Assembly (NCBI GenBank): GCA_013397455.1
Contig: VYZB01000016.1
Coordinates: forward strand, 3,799,612 to 3,863,611
Direction: 5' to 3'
Source of the DNA: Crotophaga sulcirostris
Taxonomy: Eukaryota > Chordata > Aves > Cuculiformes > Crotophagidae
Length of the DNA stretch: 64,000 nt
Part shown: one piece after another, positions 1 through 11,385 of the stretch
How the letters are laid out: each line of letters starts with the position of its first letter
Numbering within the stretch: position 1 is the first letter of the stretch
The notes under the pieces: generated by a model
Database searches by the model: none
What the model was told of the DNA's origin: nothing
The model's input: only the letters and a program-made list of their open reading frames with translations
Made by a program: the position numbers and the translations under genes

Positions 1-3000
1 TGCATTTCAAACTTTAAAGAGTTGGCAACAGCAACTGGCATCATATGCCAGGCTGACATGGGTGTTGAGCTCTTGACAGTAAGAAAGTGATGACTGGCAG
101 GATGGGAAAGGGCAATGGGAGAATCCTTAAAATGAAGATGAGTAGCTTAAGTTCAATAGAAGAGAAGAGGCTGCCAGAGGAAGAAAGTGCTGTTGTCACA
201 GTGCCTGAAACAGCCAAAGTGTCAGGCTGTACAAATACAGCCTTTGCAGGAACACTCAGGAAGGTTATAAGCCACATAAAACTGAATCGATAGATTTCTT
301 TAGCTATTCTTCTGCTTTCTTTGATAGAATTTCTTCTGATGACATTTACAGTTTATTGTTCTGAGATTATTTTGAGAACTATTTATTTTATAATGGAAAA
401 ATATAAATGCAGAGCTCTAGTTTTGCCAGCACATGAACTATAGATTTCTGCTGCTGCTTCTTTATGATTTTCCATTTCTTTACGATTAGAGTAAAACCAG
501 AAAAGCTGTATTTTTACAGTATAGATATACAAAGGTTTTCACTAGTTTTCTTCTAACACCGAATGTTTCAGAAAGAGGAACTATAGCTGTGTGCTTTAGA
601 AAGCTTCTGAAAAGATTTCTGCTGTAAAATGGAGCTGGTTAGAATTATTTCCTTTTCCATTTTGCCTTGTTCCAAGTCCTGTTCCCAAAATAGTGGGACA
701 GCTTTTCTCTGAGTCAGCAAATGTTAGAGCTGGCATTATTGCTGAACTGAGATTTAGCATCATTTTTGAGGTTCCACCCTTTTGCCTTGCAGGGACTTGC
801 AGTGAAATCATCAACACATCATAAGTATTCAGTGGTCTGATGACAAATTTAGCTTTTTAAAAAATCCTGCTGTTGTTCATCTTCTGTTTAAAGCTTTGAT
901 GAATACATTATTTCAGATCTAGTCTTGATCCAATGTAATTCAGGAGAAGTAATGCAGAATCAGACATGCTGTGTGCAATTACAGTGCCATGAAACCAGCA
1001 ACGCAAATGTTGCACTGATATGGCAGTAGCTGAGAATTAAAACGTGAAGATAATGAAAGCAAAAGTGATTTTATTTTGATTATCCATTCTGTTTAATCTA
1101 AATTCCTGAAAAAACAAGAACAGAAAGAATTCATGCATCCAGAAGCTATGTGTGTTTCAACATCCCCTTAACTAATATACTAATATAGTATTTAGTAGAG
1201 AACTGAAAGAAAACACAGACAGAAAGGCTGAAAGCAAGGGACTACAGCAGTCACAGTGCCACATCTGTCTCCACTGTTGGTGGTTCTCTAGTCCTGAGGT
1301 GAGATGTGTAAAAGAGTACAGAGTCCCACTCAAGCTGCTGCGTTTCTGCATGCGCATACGGAAGTCACATTGTTCTGAATACAAGATGAATATCATAGAA
1401 TCTAAATTTAGGTCACACTAAGTGACTGAAATCAATTCTCTTCAGAACTGCTATTTGAGGGCAGAATTATCTGATAGACAATTCTTTTTGTGTATAATTT
1501 TCACTGAAGATATTTGGATTTTTCCATATTTAGTTTCTAGTGATTTAAGAACTCTATATATTCAATTCAATTTATTTCGGTTTAAAAAAAAATAATAAAA
1601 GGTATCTTTAATCTGTTGTGAACTTTTGTCAAACCAGAAAAATAAAACCTCCTGAACAGAAAAGATTTGGAAATCCAGAGTGAGGGTCATTTGTACATCC
1701 TGAAATAGTATAGATGTTAAGTTAAAAAGAAATGAATTCTGGTCTAGCAAAACTGATACAAAGGCATCAGTATTAGCAGCTACAGTAAAGTTTCTGATTG
1801 CTTTGTCAGTCTATATGAATGCTTGTTTTTCTGTGTCACTTCCTTGGTTTTTCTAAATGGAAATCTGTCTAGAGAGGGTTGGCTTTCTACATTATATTTC
1901 TTATAACTTTTTGAAAGGTAATGCTGATAGGTTGCCATGCAATTAACATGCCTGCATAATAAAAGAACTCTTGATTACAGTTGCCATAGTATGACCGGTG
2001 TGGCAGCAGATGGAAGGACTGGAAAAAAAACTCTACCTAGTAAACTACCAGAGTTACCATACTCTTTCATCTTCCTACCTGACATCTGGACAATGGCATC
2101 GTTGTAGAGCTGACCTACTCTTTATCTTTCCCATTGCTCTGCAAGAAGTAGCCCTGAAGTCTGGAGGAAGGGGAGCATCCAGCTTAATTGCTGACTAGCT
2201 CCTCTATTCTTCCTGGGTTCCTCCATCATCAGATTGCCCTGCTTTTCATAAACAGGAAGAGGAGTCCTAAGCTGTTAACAGCATGTGGAGCTCCACATAT
2301 GATTATACCAACATACATACCAACATACCATACCAATATGGGAAATTAGCATTTTCAGGTCATGCAGTTTCTTACACACAAGAATTTTGGTTTGAATGCC
2401 CAACAGTATATCCCATTTCAACAACAACAGCAACAAAATTTTTAAAAAATCACTAAGAAGTTAGGTTCTGTTGCCATGGAAACAGATGATAAACCCTACA
2501 AACAGTTCAAATAGGAAATAATGTTTAGGAACACGGGTCTAAACCCAACTGGACTTACATGCATTGTTCTTTGATAATACTACACCATTTATCTTTCTAT
2601 AAGTGAGATGTTCTGAGAATATGTGAGAAGCAAGAACTGTAAAAAACAGTTATTTCCTCTGATTAGCTGATATAGTTGGGAAAAGGATATAAGCTTTCAG
2701 ATATGGGGTTCCTCTATCAGAATCCTCTATCAGGTTTGATAGGAAAGCATTTCCATTAAAAAATTAGATATCATTTGACAGGGAAAGTGAATATATATTT
2801 TTATATGTTTTAATTGTATAAAGAAGGACTGGAACATTCAAAGCTTTTATGAAATTGGGGGGTGTAAGCTCTATCTTGAGGCTGGAAAGACCCAAGGAAT
2901 TTGTGGACTAAACCATTTTTTAATTTTTTTTTTTGGATAATCTGAAGTTCCATAGTGTTTGCATGTATACAGAGAGGCTGTAAATGTGTGGTGCGCCTCT

Positions 3001-6000
3001 GTTAGGCTCACTAATCCATCTCTTCTGAGGCAACTCCTATGATTCCAAACCTCTGAGCCACTTCAAAGGGCTGCTGATTTGAAAAGTATCAAAGACATGC
3101 TGGAAAGAAAAAAGTTTTATCCTCTGAATAGAGAACCGTACCTGTCCAGTGGTCCTAAAGAAAAGTAATTCACAGAGTATTATATAGAAGTGGCTATATT
3201 TAGGCCAGGACAAGCACTTAGTTTAGAATTTGCAGCTCCACGACACACCAAAGCCTTTGTAGTATTAGAAAAAGAAAGTAAGAGTTCCCTCTGCCAGATA
3301 CAAATCAGTGCTTGCTTCTGGTGCTGAACATCTACACTGCCATTCATAAAACAAGAACACCTCTTACCAATGACCTAGGAAGCACAGGACCCCAGCACAA
3401 AGTATTCCTTAATCTTTCATACAAGTATTAACAAAACAAATTTTAAAATCTTATTTATAATTTTTCCATGAAAGAAACACGAGATATGTACAAGCTCTTT
3501 GTCAGCAAAGGAATACCAAGAATAGTTTATCAGTTTTCTGTACAGTACATGGAATAGTTCAAATACAATAGCTGTTGTAATGGCACTCATTTGGAGCAAC
3601 CTGCCCACCTCTGCCATGACTTTACTGTTTGTAGTGCATATCAATAAAACCAATGAGCCACAGCATCATGCACTTTCCTTTCTGGCACCAACATGAGTTT
3701 TTAAATATATGTGCATGTTTGTTATAAATGACATATATATTAGTGAGGCTATTTCAGGATCTCGTGGTGCGGCTTTTCTATGCTAAGGCAAAGCAATTAG
3801 ACCTAAAACTTCTATTTGTAAGAAAGACAATACCACCCAATTTTGCTGTAAATATCTTCAACTACTATTTATTTTTAGGCTGCCACAATTATGCCATATA
3901 TGATTTGATTATTAGGGTTAGCAGAACCATGGCTAATGGAATCAGTATCATGGCTACAGCAAGCTTTGTGAATTCTCCCTGCCAGTTTTCTGCATAACTA
4001 CACTTATGTCACTCAAGTGGCACAGAGGTACTCTAACAATTAATTGTAAACCAGGGGGAAACTTTTAATGGACCTCTTCTTGAGATCTTGTGTTAAAAAA
4101 AGAAAAGTTCCCATGAGTGAAGTGTAAGTTAGCTTTTCCAGGGGGAAAAAAAGGAATGAATTACATTTCTCTTCTTGTCCTTTAAATGAATAGCGTAGTT
4201 TGGGTGAAATTATCGGGCAATTGCATGCCTTTTATGCAGATAATGCTATTTGATGAAAGCGGTGTTTTGATCTGCTGAGGATAATACAGATCCAGGGTTG
4301 GATTCATTGGTGAGAGTAAAGCTGTCTTCTGTGATAACTTCATCTCAGCATGAGGTCAGACGGGGAAAACTGGGATGGGGGATTAAAAAATGACACAGTC
4401 GGAGCAGTATTCAGTTCCCTGCTGTGCTCCTGGCTGCACACTATAGCTTATGTTTCTGATCTGTTATGGTATTGTCTGCTTTTCTCTCCCAGAGCAGAAA
4501 GAGATTGCTTAAAACTTTTCTTTTTTTCAGCTAGAGGGATTAGTTCAGTGCAGCTTTTTTAATTAAAGAAACTGTATCTTTTTCAATGTAATTTAAGGCG
4601 ATACAAGAAAGCCATCAGCATTCATAACTTAGCACTGTTACCTGTAACAAAGCCTAGCCATTCTTTTTACATTCAGAACAAGAAATCGCTATTAAGACTT
4701 TTGAGGGTTAAAAATTGATAATTGGCCCTACGATTGAAAGAATCACAGTTAACCATTATCTCCTAAAAGTTTTCTGTGGAGGAACTTCAGACAGCTTTGC
4801 TCTTAGTTTATCTGGGCTTTCTTAATTAAATCTCCATGACATCAGGAGAGTACTTAAAAAATATTCTAGTATGTGGAAAAAGACCTAAGTGTGTTTTCTC
4901 CAGGAAAAATATAAAAATACCCTCAAATATTAAAATGGCATCTATTGAAAGTGTCTTTGCAATACCAGCAAATTCCTCCTTAGATCCACATTTATTTCCA
5001 CCGAACAGATTTTCTAAAAACATAACAGGTACTTTTAGTAATTGGCAACAATATGCAAATATTTGACACATGTTCATGATACCTAACAATGGTTAGTGTG
5101 TATACATGTCTGTAGATGTGTATTCATGTGTATATGTGTGTGAGTGGATGGATATCTGTATTGATATATATACACACCTATATATTCATATATAGATAGA
5201 TGTACATCCACACGCACTTATATATATTTTCCAGCTCAGAGATTTGAATTTAGAGCTCGATTTAAACAAGGTTAATGGCTAAAACCTTCAAATGTTTCAA
5301 ATAAGGCCCATATGGTGATCACTTTACAAAGCATACAGGGACTGTGCTTAGGTTGCAACATACACATTTCCAACTAAATTCCATGCCAGATCAATTAGAA
5401 ACAGTTCTTCTGAGCAGACAGGAACAAACACAGATTGTTACCACTCTACTGCCTGAACTCTTGTCTTCCAGGAATGAAAGCAGTCATCTTGAATACAACA
5501 TATTTTACTACCATCAGTCTAAGAAAATTTTTAAACCCATAATATTTTAATAAAACCTCTGTTTAGGCACATCAGACAGAGTAATTAACATCCAAATTAT
5601 CAAAATATAACAGCAGATCATTTTCCCTTATTAGAGCTTTTAGTTAGAGAGGTATGATTCCCAGACTGCATTTATTAGTGATGTCTTCTACTAGGAGGAG
5701 TATATGGCAGGGGAGAAGGAAAAAGGAAAGAAACAAACAACAGAAAAGCACAGCTGGTTTCTTTTTTCCTCATTCTATGTGCTTTTCTTTTCTTCAAATA
5801 ATCTTTTCTGTAGATATACTTTATTTGAACGGTTAATTGGTAACATTTCTTATAATGACTTTTTTTCCATACATCTTTCAACCAGAAAGGTATAAAAGGA
5901 AAAAAAAAAAGTTAATTATGAGTATGAAGCTTATTTGAAACAAGGCCTCTTTCTTCCTGTAAAAATAATAAATTCTGGATAGATGTGACTTTATTACATA

Positions 6001-6690
6001 AACCTCTGCCTGCTCATATAAGATCTGTATATTGACTCCTGAATCACTAGGAATATTCTGCATTCTTCCTGTTAATGGAAACTATGGATAGTTACCCCCA
6101 GCTATAGTTTGCTGGGAAACTGTTATAGCAGCAAGTATAAATCTTAATTTTTTCATGGCCTCATGCACTGATTCACAGCGATGGCAATAACGGTGTTTTG
6201 TGATGGCTTCTGCTTATGAATACAAGGTGATTAAAATGATTCTGTGCTTCATTTTAAGGCCACAAGTTTAGCTCAGCCAGTAGTTCCTAATGCAGTATCA
6301 ACACTATATGAAAGGCATTTTTTGTCTGCCAAATCATATGCAAACTCCTCCAGGTTCTTTCCTAAGAACTCAAGGAAGGGGGTCAGCAGTCGTGCGCAGC
6401 TCAAGTGCATCATTTTCACCAGAGGTCAGCTTCCCATCTAGCTTTGGTTTACGCAGTGGAACACAAACTAATGTAGTGGAAAAGCATGACCCCCATTTAA
6501 AGGTTGATTTGTATGATAATCAGTACACTTAGTGGCTTCAAAATGAATGTGTGTAAGGCCCTATCTTGCTTTAATTAAGGTAATTAAGACATATTTCCCT
6601 CAGCAGACAGCTATTTAATTTTATGGCTTTGTCAGTGACCAGATCAGAAGATTTGTTTTACCATTTTTCCACAATCCGGTACTCGGGGAA
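1..6690. other. AT-rich non-coding DNA, no gene seen
   Basis: No coding region, RNA gene or recognisable transposon was found here. All open frames are under 90 codons and none resembles a known protein. The only low-complexity patch is the TA/TG-rich stretch near 5.1-5.2 kb. Two sub-regions (about 4180-4420 and 6545-6640) look unusually information-rich and are listed as candidate conserved elements under findings. If island 1 promotes leftward transcription, this stretch would be the first intron of that transcript. Confidence 0.6.
5095..5230. repeat. TA/TG-rich low-complexity tract
   Basis: This stretch is dominated by alternating TG, TA and CA steps, such as repeated TATATA and TGTGTG blocks with ATAG interruptions. 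It reads as a decayed dinucleotide microsatellite and codes for nothing. Confidence 0.6.
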
Positions 6691-6739
6691 GGAGCCTTTC
6701 TCGGTCTACTTCTGGCACCAGAGCACGCTGGTGTGAAGA

Positions 6740-7165
6740 CAAACGCGGGGTAGCGCGGCCGTTCCCGCGGGGCGCTCCCGTTCGGGCGGGCTGCGTGGCC
6801 CCCCCACCCCCGCCGTTATTCCCTCGGGCAGCCCTGCCGCGCGGGGATGGCCCGGGGCGGCGGGGAGGGGCGCAGCGCGCCTCCTGCTCCCCAAACTTTC
6901 CCCAGAAGCAGGGCGCTGGGTCGCGGCTTTCGCCAGGGCTCGGGGCAGCGCGGGGCTCGGCCGACTCGTCACGCGCTGGCCCAGCCCGGGCACCTTCCCT
7001 CCCGCCGCGGGTCGCCCTGGGCGCTGCGCGGGGGCTGCGCGGGGGCTGCGCGGGGGCAGGCAGCGCCGCGTTCTCCAGCGCGAGCACTCACGCAGCGGCT
7101 GCCGCGGGCCCTGCGCGGGGCTCGCGCGGGAACCGGAGCCGCGGAGCTGCTCGTGTGGAGGACAA
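6740..7165. promoter_or_regulatory. CpG island 1, candidate promoter
   Basis: There is an abrupt shift from AT-rich DNA to very GC-rich sequence with dense CG dinucleotides (runs such as GCGCGG, CGCGGGG and GCGGCCG). It returns to AT-rich sequence just after 7230. In vertebrates such unmethylated islands usually mark promoters. The right edge carries a YY1-like element on the minus strand (ATGGCAGCG at about 7177-7185) and a minus-strand GTGAGT donor (7091-7086), so leftward transcription is the better guess. The long open frames through the island in several phases reflect the scarcity of stop codons in GC-rich DNA, not a gene. No TATA box was recognised. Confidence 0.75.
7024..7056 (+). repeat. 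Three perfect copies of an 11-bp GC-rich unit
   Basis: The unit CTGCGCGGGGG is repeated three times head to tail without mismatch inside CpG island 1. It provides three evenly spaced G5 runs on the plus strand. With a neighbouring shorter G run it could form a G-quadruplex, but this is inference. It may be length-variable between individuals. Confidence 0.85.
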
Positions 7166-7230
7166 ATGGGAATAGTCGCTGCCATGTTAGGATCAGCCAG
7201 CAAGACTGATGGAAGAGTCGGAAGGAGCAC
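7092..7230 (-). other. Possible first exon of a leftward transcript (speculative)
   Basis: Reading the minus strand from the right edge of CpG island 1, an ATG at 7185-7183 has a favourable start context (A at -3, G at +4). It overlaps a YY1-like motif, AACATGGCAGCG; YY1 sites of this form are often found just downstream of vertebrate transcription starts. About 31 codons later comes a good 5' splice site, GTGAGT at 7091-7086. The peptide begins MAATIPICPPHEQL and is not one I recognise. The open frame actually continues through the splice site into low-information GC-rich sequence, which fits island composition. The 5' limit given is arbitrary. An equally good reading is a non-coding first exon, or chance. 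Confidence 0.2.
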
Positions 7231-8879
7231 TTTTTTATTTTTTTTTTTAATTAAGATTGTGATTATGAAGTACCCTGATGCAGGGTAATGTTGCTAATTG
7301 TTTCCATCATGTAGAGGAAATCCCTGCCCAGCCGCACTAACCCGCGCCTTGCCGCTTGTCCCGAAGGAAAATGGGTGGTTAGAAACAATTTCTTCCTCCA
7401 TGAGCTGCAAGGACCGTTGACAACGCAGAGATGTGGAGATCTGTTGGGTTCAGACACGCGAGTATCCTAAAGAGTGTGGAGCCCCGGGAGCAGAAAGTGC
7501 AGAGAAACCCGGCGAAACCCGAGTTAGAGTTCAAGTACGGAAGGACACGTTAAGAGCAGTTTAAGAACTTTGGAAAGAACGTGGCAAAGACTTGAATTTG
7601 TCTCATCCTTTGGTGTTACTGGTAGATTAGTGCAGGAGTCGGCTTGTCTTGCATCAGAGGACGTCCTGCTCTGTTCTTTCACTAACACATACCGTCCAAA
7701 AAAGATTTACTGATAATCACATGAGAAAAAAAGTCTCCTTAAGTCAATAAGGAATGCATATCCTTTTGTTCTTTCTCTACTAAAACAGAAAGCTTACTGG
7801 CAATCCAAAAGAGTAAGAAAGGGCTGGACTATGATCTTGGAGAGTTCAGTCACATTTAATAGTTGACATTGGGAAGATATTTTCCTACAAAGCCCTAACA
7901 GAAATGTGACTGCACACTTTTCAAATTAGTTTAAAATCTGAAGGCTGAAATTTAATTAAACTTCGGTAAGCCCAGTAATGCTGCTTCAGTTATGTTCAGT
8001 TAAGAGCACAAAAATAACTTACTCTGAACTTCAAAAGTGTATTAATAAGTAGTTGACGTTTGTTGTTTATCCAGTGGGCTTTGCACAGGGAAGAAATTAT
8101 ATAATCTTTCTATTTATGATAAAGGAGCATCTTAACCCACTATATTTGGAGGCAATAAAAAGTTCAAGTTAGTACTAGATGACTGGAATTAGCTACTGTA
8201 ATGCAAATGGCTAAAGTAGTTGTGCAAAAAAAAATACACCACTTTATATGTTTTCATTTGCAAAATATAATTTTTAATTTTGTGTTAGAGGACTGTTAGC
8301 CAGAAGGAAGAAAGCCATATGTAAAGCCCTGACTCTACAAGATGTGCTTTGAGTTTAGCAGAAATGCTATTTTCTACACTATGCAACAATTACAGCATTT
8401 GGCATAAGTTCAGGGTTAAGATTATTCATGTTTGTCTAGCTATAGGTGTTTTGTAACAAAGAATTTTGTGCAATTGACATTTTCATACTTCGAGTGCTTT
8501 CTTATAAAGACTAAATCCTTTGTGGAATATTCCATTTGAAAGACAAGGTCACGACGATTCCAATTCTACCTGTACCGCCTGGGCGCTTACCTGCACAGAA
8601 CTCTGTTTAGAGAGCTCTCTGTGACTCCTGCCTTTTAAAATGAAATCCCACCACTTCAGAGTCACCCCCAAAGTCAGTGTAGATAATTCATTTCCATCCC
8701 ATTGGTTTAGCTTCGGTATTCTCAAAAGAACTCTCCCAAACTTACATTTAAAAGTAGATAAATAGTAATATTACATCCTTCCCAAGGATGAAAACAAATT
8801 ATTACCGTTATAAAACACCTGGTTTGTTTTCTGTGTGTTTAATATTGTGAATGACACATCGGCTGCCCATTTAAGATGC
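7231..8879. other. AT-rich spacer between the CpG-rich blocks
   Basis: No gene or repeat was recognised. It starts with a T-rich tract at about 7230-7250 and is otherwise ordinary AT-rich sequence with scattered CpGs around 7300-7560. If the two islands are divergent promoters, this is the shared upstream region. Confidence 0.5.
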
Positions 8880-9240
8880 CTGAAACCTGCGCGGTTCTCT
8901 GTTACACTCGCTGCACAACAGTGCTTCGTGACGCTGGCGAGTTGTGTGTCTGTGTGTGTGCGTGCGCGCAGGATCTGCTGTAATTCTTAAATGCTGATCT
9001 CAGCACAGTTTAAATACCCAGGTGCCTTGCCTCGCAGGTCGAGCCCAGCAAAGCGAAGATGCAGTGGCAAACACAGGGGCAAAACACTCACACGTGAGAT
9101 ACAACCGCTGGACGGACCCCAGATACACCCCGAGCAGTGCTCGCCGGTAACATCTGCGGTAACGTTTCTCTGGTTCGGGGGTATTTCCACCCATTTTGGG
9201 TCAGAGGAATTTTCCTTGGGAGCGTTTAAGATCACCTAGT
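8880..9240. promoter_or_regulatory. CpG-enriched shore upstream of island 2
   Basis: CpG dinucleotides are clearly more frequent than in the flanks (for example around 8888-8970, 9040-9060 and 9100-9180), although GC content is only moderate. It includes a CACGTG-type E-box at about 9093. It probably belongs to the same promoter complex as island 2. No coding potential is convincing. Confidence 0.4.
8951..8970. repeat. Alternating TG/CG tract, Z-DNA-prone
   Basis: Twenty bases alternate strictly between pyrimidine and purine (TG repeats passing into CGTGCGCGCA). This is the composition that favours left-handed DNA under negative supercoiling. Its place beside a putative promoter makes it mildly interesting. 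Confidence 0.7.
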
Positions 9241-10090
9241 CGCGCATCTTTCATTACGCAGTCGGAGCTGTGGCAGATAAATTTAAGTTTGTAAAACCAA
9301 AGTGCTCCAGCGGGCAGCGGGGCTGAAGGTTCAAAGCTGCTCATCTATCCAACTTCCCCGAGCGTTTCGCATCCCGGGTGTGAAACGCCTTTGAGTTTTA
9401 AAGGAAAGGATAAAGGAACAAAAAAGAAAGCGGCCCTAGATAGACACATGGGTAACATCTCAGCGTGCGAAAAGTTACAGCTACTACTTTGAGCCGAGAA
9501 GATGCTGAGGAGCCAGGGAGAAAAATAAGCCGAAGCGCCTTTGTACGCGAGGGAGAAATGGCTTTAAAAGCAGCGGTTCGAGCTGTAATCAGGTCACTCG
9601 GCACCGGCTCCCGCCTAACTCCGAAAACTGCCGGGGTGCGGGGGCGCTGCCGGGCCGGGAGCGGGGCTGCGGGGCCGGGGACCCCTGCGGGCTGCGCGGG
9701 AGCGGGGCCGGGAAGCGCCGGTGGGAGCGGGCGGGGTGGCTGGGCCGAGCTCCGCTGGGGAGCAGGGGCGCTGCAGGGAGGCCGCGGGCTATTCCCCCAA
9801 TTTCTTCCCCCTCCTCTCGTAAAACATAAACAGGGTGCCCTCGGCAAACAGCAGTACGGCGGATGGAAGCCTGCTGCCCGCGCCGGGAACGCGTACCGAA
9901 GGCGCGCAAGTTCATTAGTGTTTGCAATCAGGAGCACGCAGCACCTTCATCAGGGCAGAAAGCCGCCAAGAGCCATTCATCAGCCTGAAGTGCTGCTCGC
10001 GGGTGACCCCCAAATCACCGCCGCCGCCGCCCTGATTGGGCTCAGCGTGGGAGCCGCGGCGGGAAGAGGGGGCAGGGCGGGAGCGGAGGC

Positions 10091-11077
10091 NNNNNNNNNN
10101 NNNNNNNNNNNNNNNNNNNNNNNNNNNNNNNNNNNNNNNNNNNNNNNNNNNNNNNNNNNNNNNNNNNNNNNNNNNNNNNNNNNNNNNNNNNNNNNNNNNN
10201 NNNNNNNNNNNNNNNNNNNNNNNNNNNNNNNNNNNNNNNNNNNNNNNNNNNNNNNNNNNNNNNNNNNNNNNNNNNNNNNNNNNNNNNNNNNNNNNNNNNN
10301 NNNNNNNNNNNNNNNNNNNNNNNNNNNNNNNNNNNNNNNNNNNNNNNNNNNNNNNNNNNNNNNNNNNNNNNNNNNNNNNNNNNNNNNNNNNNNNNNNNNN
10401 NNNNNNNNNNNNNNNNNNNNNNNNNNNNNNNNNNNNNNNNNNNNNNNNNNNNNNNNNNNNNNNNNNNNNNNNNNNNNNNNNNNNNNNNNNNNNNNNNNNN
10501 NNNNNNNNNNNNNNNNNNNNNNNNNNNNNNNNNNNNNNNNNNNNNNNNNNNNNNNNNNNNNNNNNNNNNNNNNNNNNNNNNNNNNNNNNNNNNNNNNNNN
10601 NNNNNNNNNNNNNNNNNNNNNNNNNNNNNNNNNNNNNNNNNNNNNNNNNNNNNNNNNNNNNNNNNNNNNNNNNNNNNNNNNNNNNNNNNNNNNNNNNNNN
10701 NNNNNNNNNNNNNNNNNNNNNNNNNNNNNNNNNNNNNNNNNNNNNNNNNNNNNNNNNNNNNNNNNNNNNNNNNNNNNNNNNNNNNNNNNNNNNNNNNNNN
10801 NNNNNNNNNNNNNNNNNNNNNNNNNNNNNNNNNNNNNNNNNNNNNNNNNNNNNNNNNNNNNNNNNNNNNNNNNNNNNNNNNNNNNNNNNNNNNNNNNNNN
10901 NNNNNNNNNNNNNNNNNNNNNNNNNNNNNNNNNNNNNNNNNNNNNNNNNNNNNNNNNNNNNNNNNNNNNNNNNNNNNNNNNNNNNNNNNNNNNNNNNNNN
11001 NNNNNNNNNNNNNNNNNNNNNNNNNNNNNNNNNNNNNNNNNNNNNNNNNNNNNNNNNNNNNNNNNNNNNNNNNNNNN
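10091..11077. other. Assembly gap (987 N)
   Basis: The sequence is entirely N. It sits within CpG island 2 between two GC-rich edges, as is common where GC-rich promoters and first exons are lost from short-read bird assemblies. Open reading frames that appear to run across it are artefacts. Confidence 0.99.
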
Positions 11078-11322
11078 GAAAGCGCGTCCCGGGAAGTTTT
11101 AGGGGGGGTTGTCGGAACTTGGTTGGCGCCGCCCCGGGTCGGGGCTCTCCCCTCCGGTGCCGCGGGCAGCGGGTTTGTCACCCGGAGCAGGCGGTGGCAG
11201 CCCCTGCCGGGTGGTGTGGAGGCGCTGCCGGGGCTGTGCCCGCTCCGCTGCCTGCGTGGGGAGGGCAGAGCGTCCTGTCGGCTCCATAAACTGGAGGGAA
11301 AGCGGCGTCGCTCCGTAGCGGT

Positions 11323-11337
11323 TAACGCGTGGTGAGC
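11323..11337 (+). other. Candidate 5' splice site after the gap
   Basis: The bases read GCGTG|GTGAGCG, with the donor GT at 11332. This is a reasonable match to the vertebrate donor consensus and lies at the downstream edge of CpG island 2, where first exons often end. If it is used, 11078-11331 would be the 3' part of a GC-rich first exon whose beginning is in the gap. No open frame of recognisable protein leads into it, so that exon could be untranslated. Confidence 0.25.
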
Positions 11338-11374
11338 GAGAGGAGCCGCGCGCCGGTGTGGTGCGGGGAGGGCC

Positions 11375-11385
11375 GGGGGGGGGGG
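11375..11385 (+). repeat. G11 homopolymer
   Basis: An uninterrupted run of eleven G lies at the right edge of CpG island 2, preceded by GGGGAGGGCC. It could form a G-quadruplex and is prone to sequencing error. Confidence 0.85.

Noticed and set aside
1347..1360. NRF1-like GCATGCGCA word
   Set aside because: Only about 9 of 12 consensus positions match, and it is isolated in AT-rich DNA with no island.
6644..7230. Overlapping long open frames on both strands of CpG island 1
   Set aside because: Several frames are open at once because stop codons are rare in GC-rich sequence. Only the short minus-strand exon model is kept, at low confidence.
9465..11102. Plus-strand open frame of 545 codons
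   Set aside because: About 330 codons are N from the assembly gap, and the rest is low-information Gly/Ala/Arg-rich translation of CpG island DNA.
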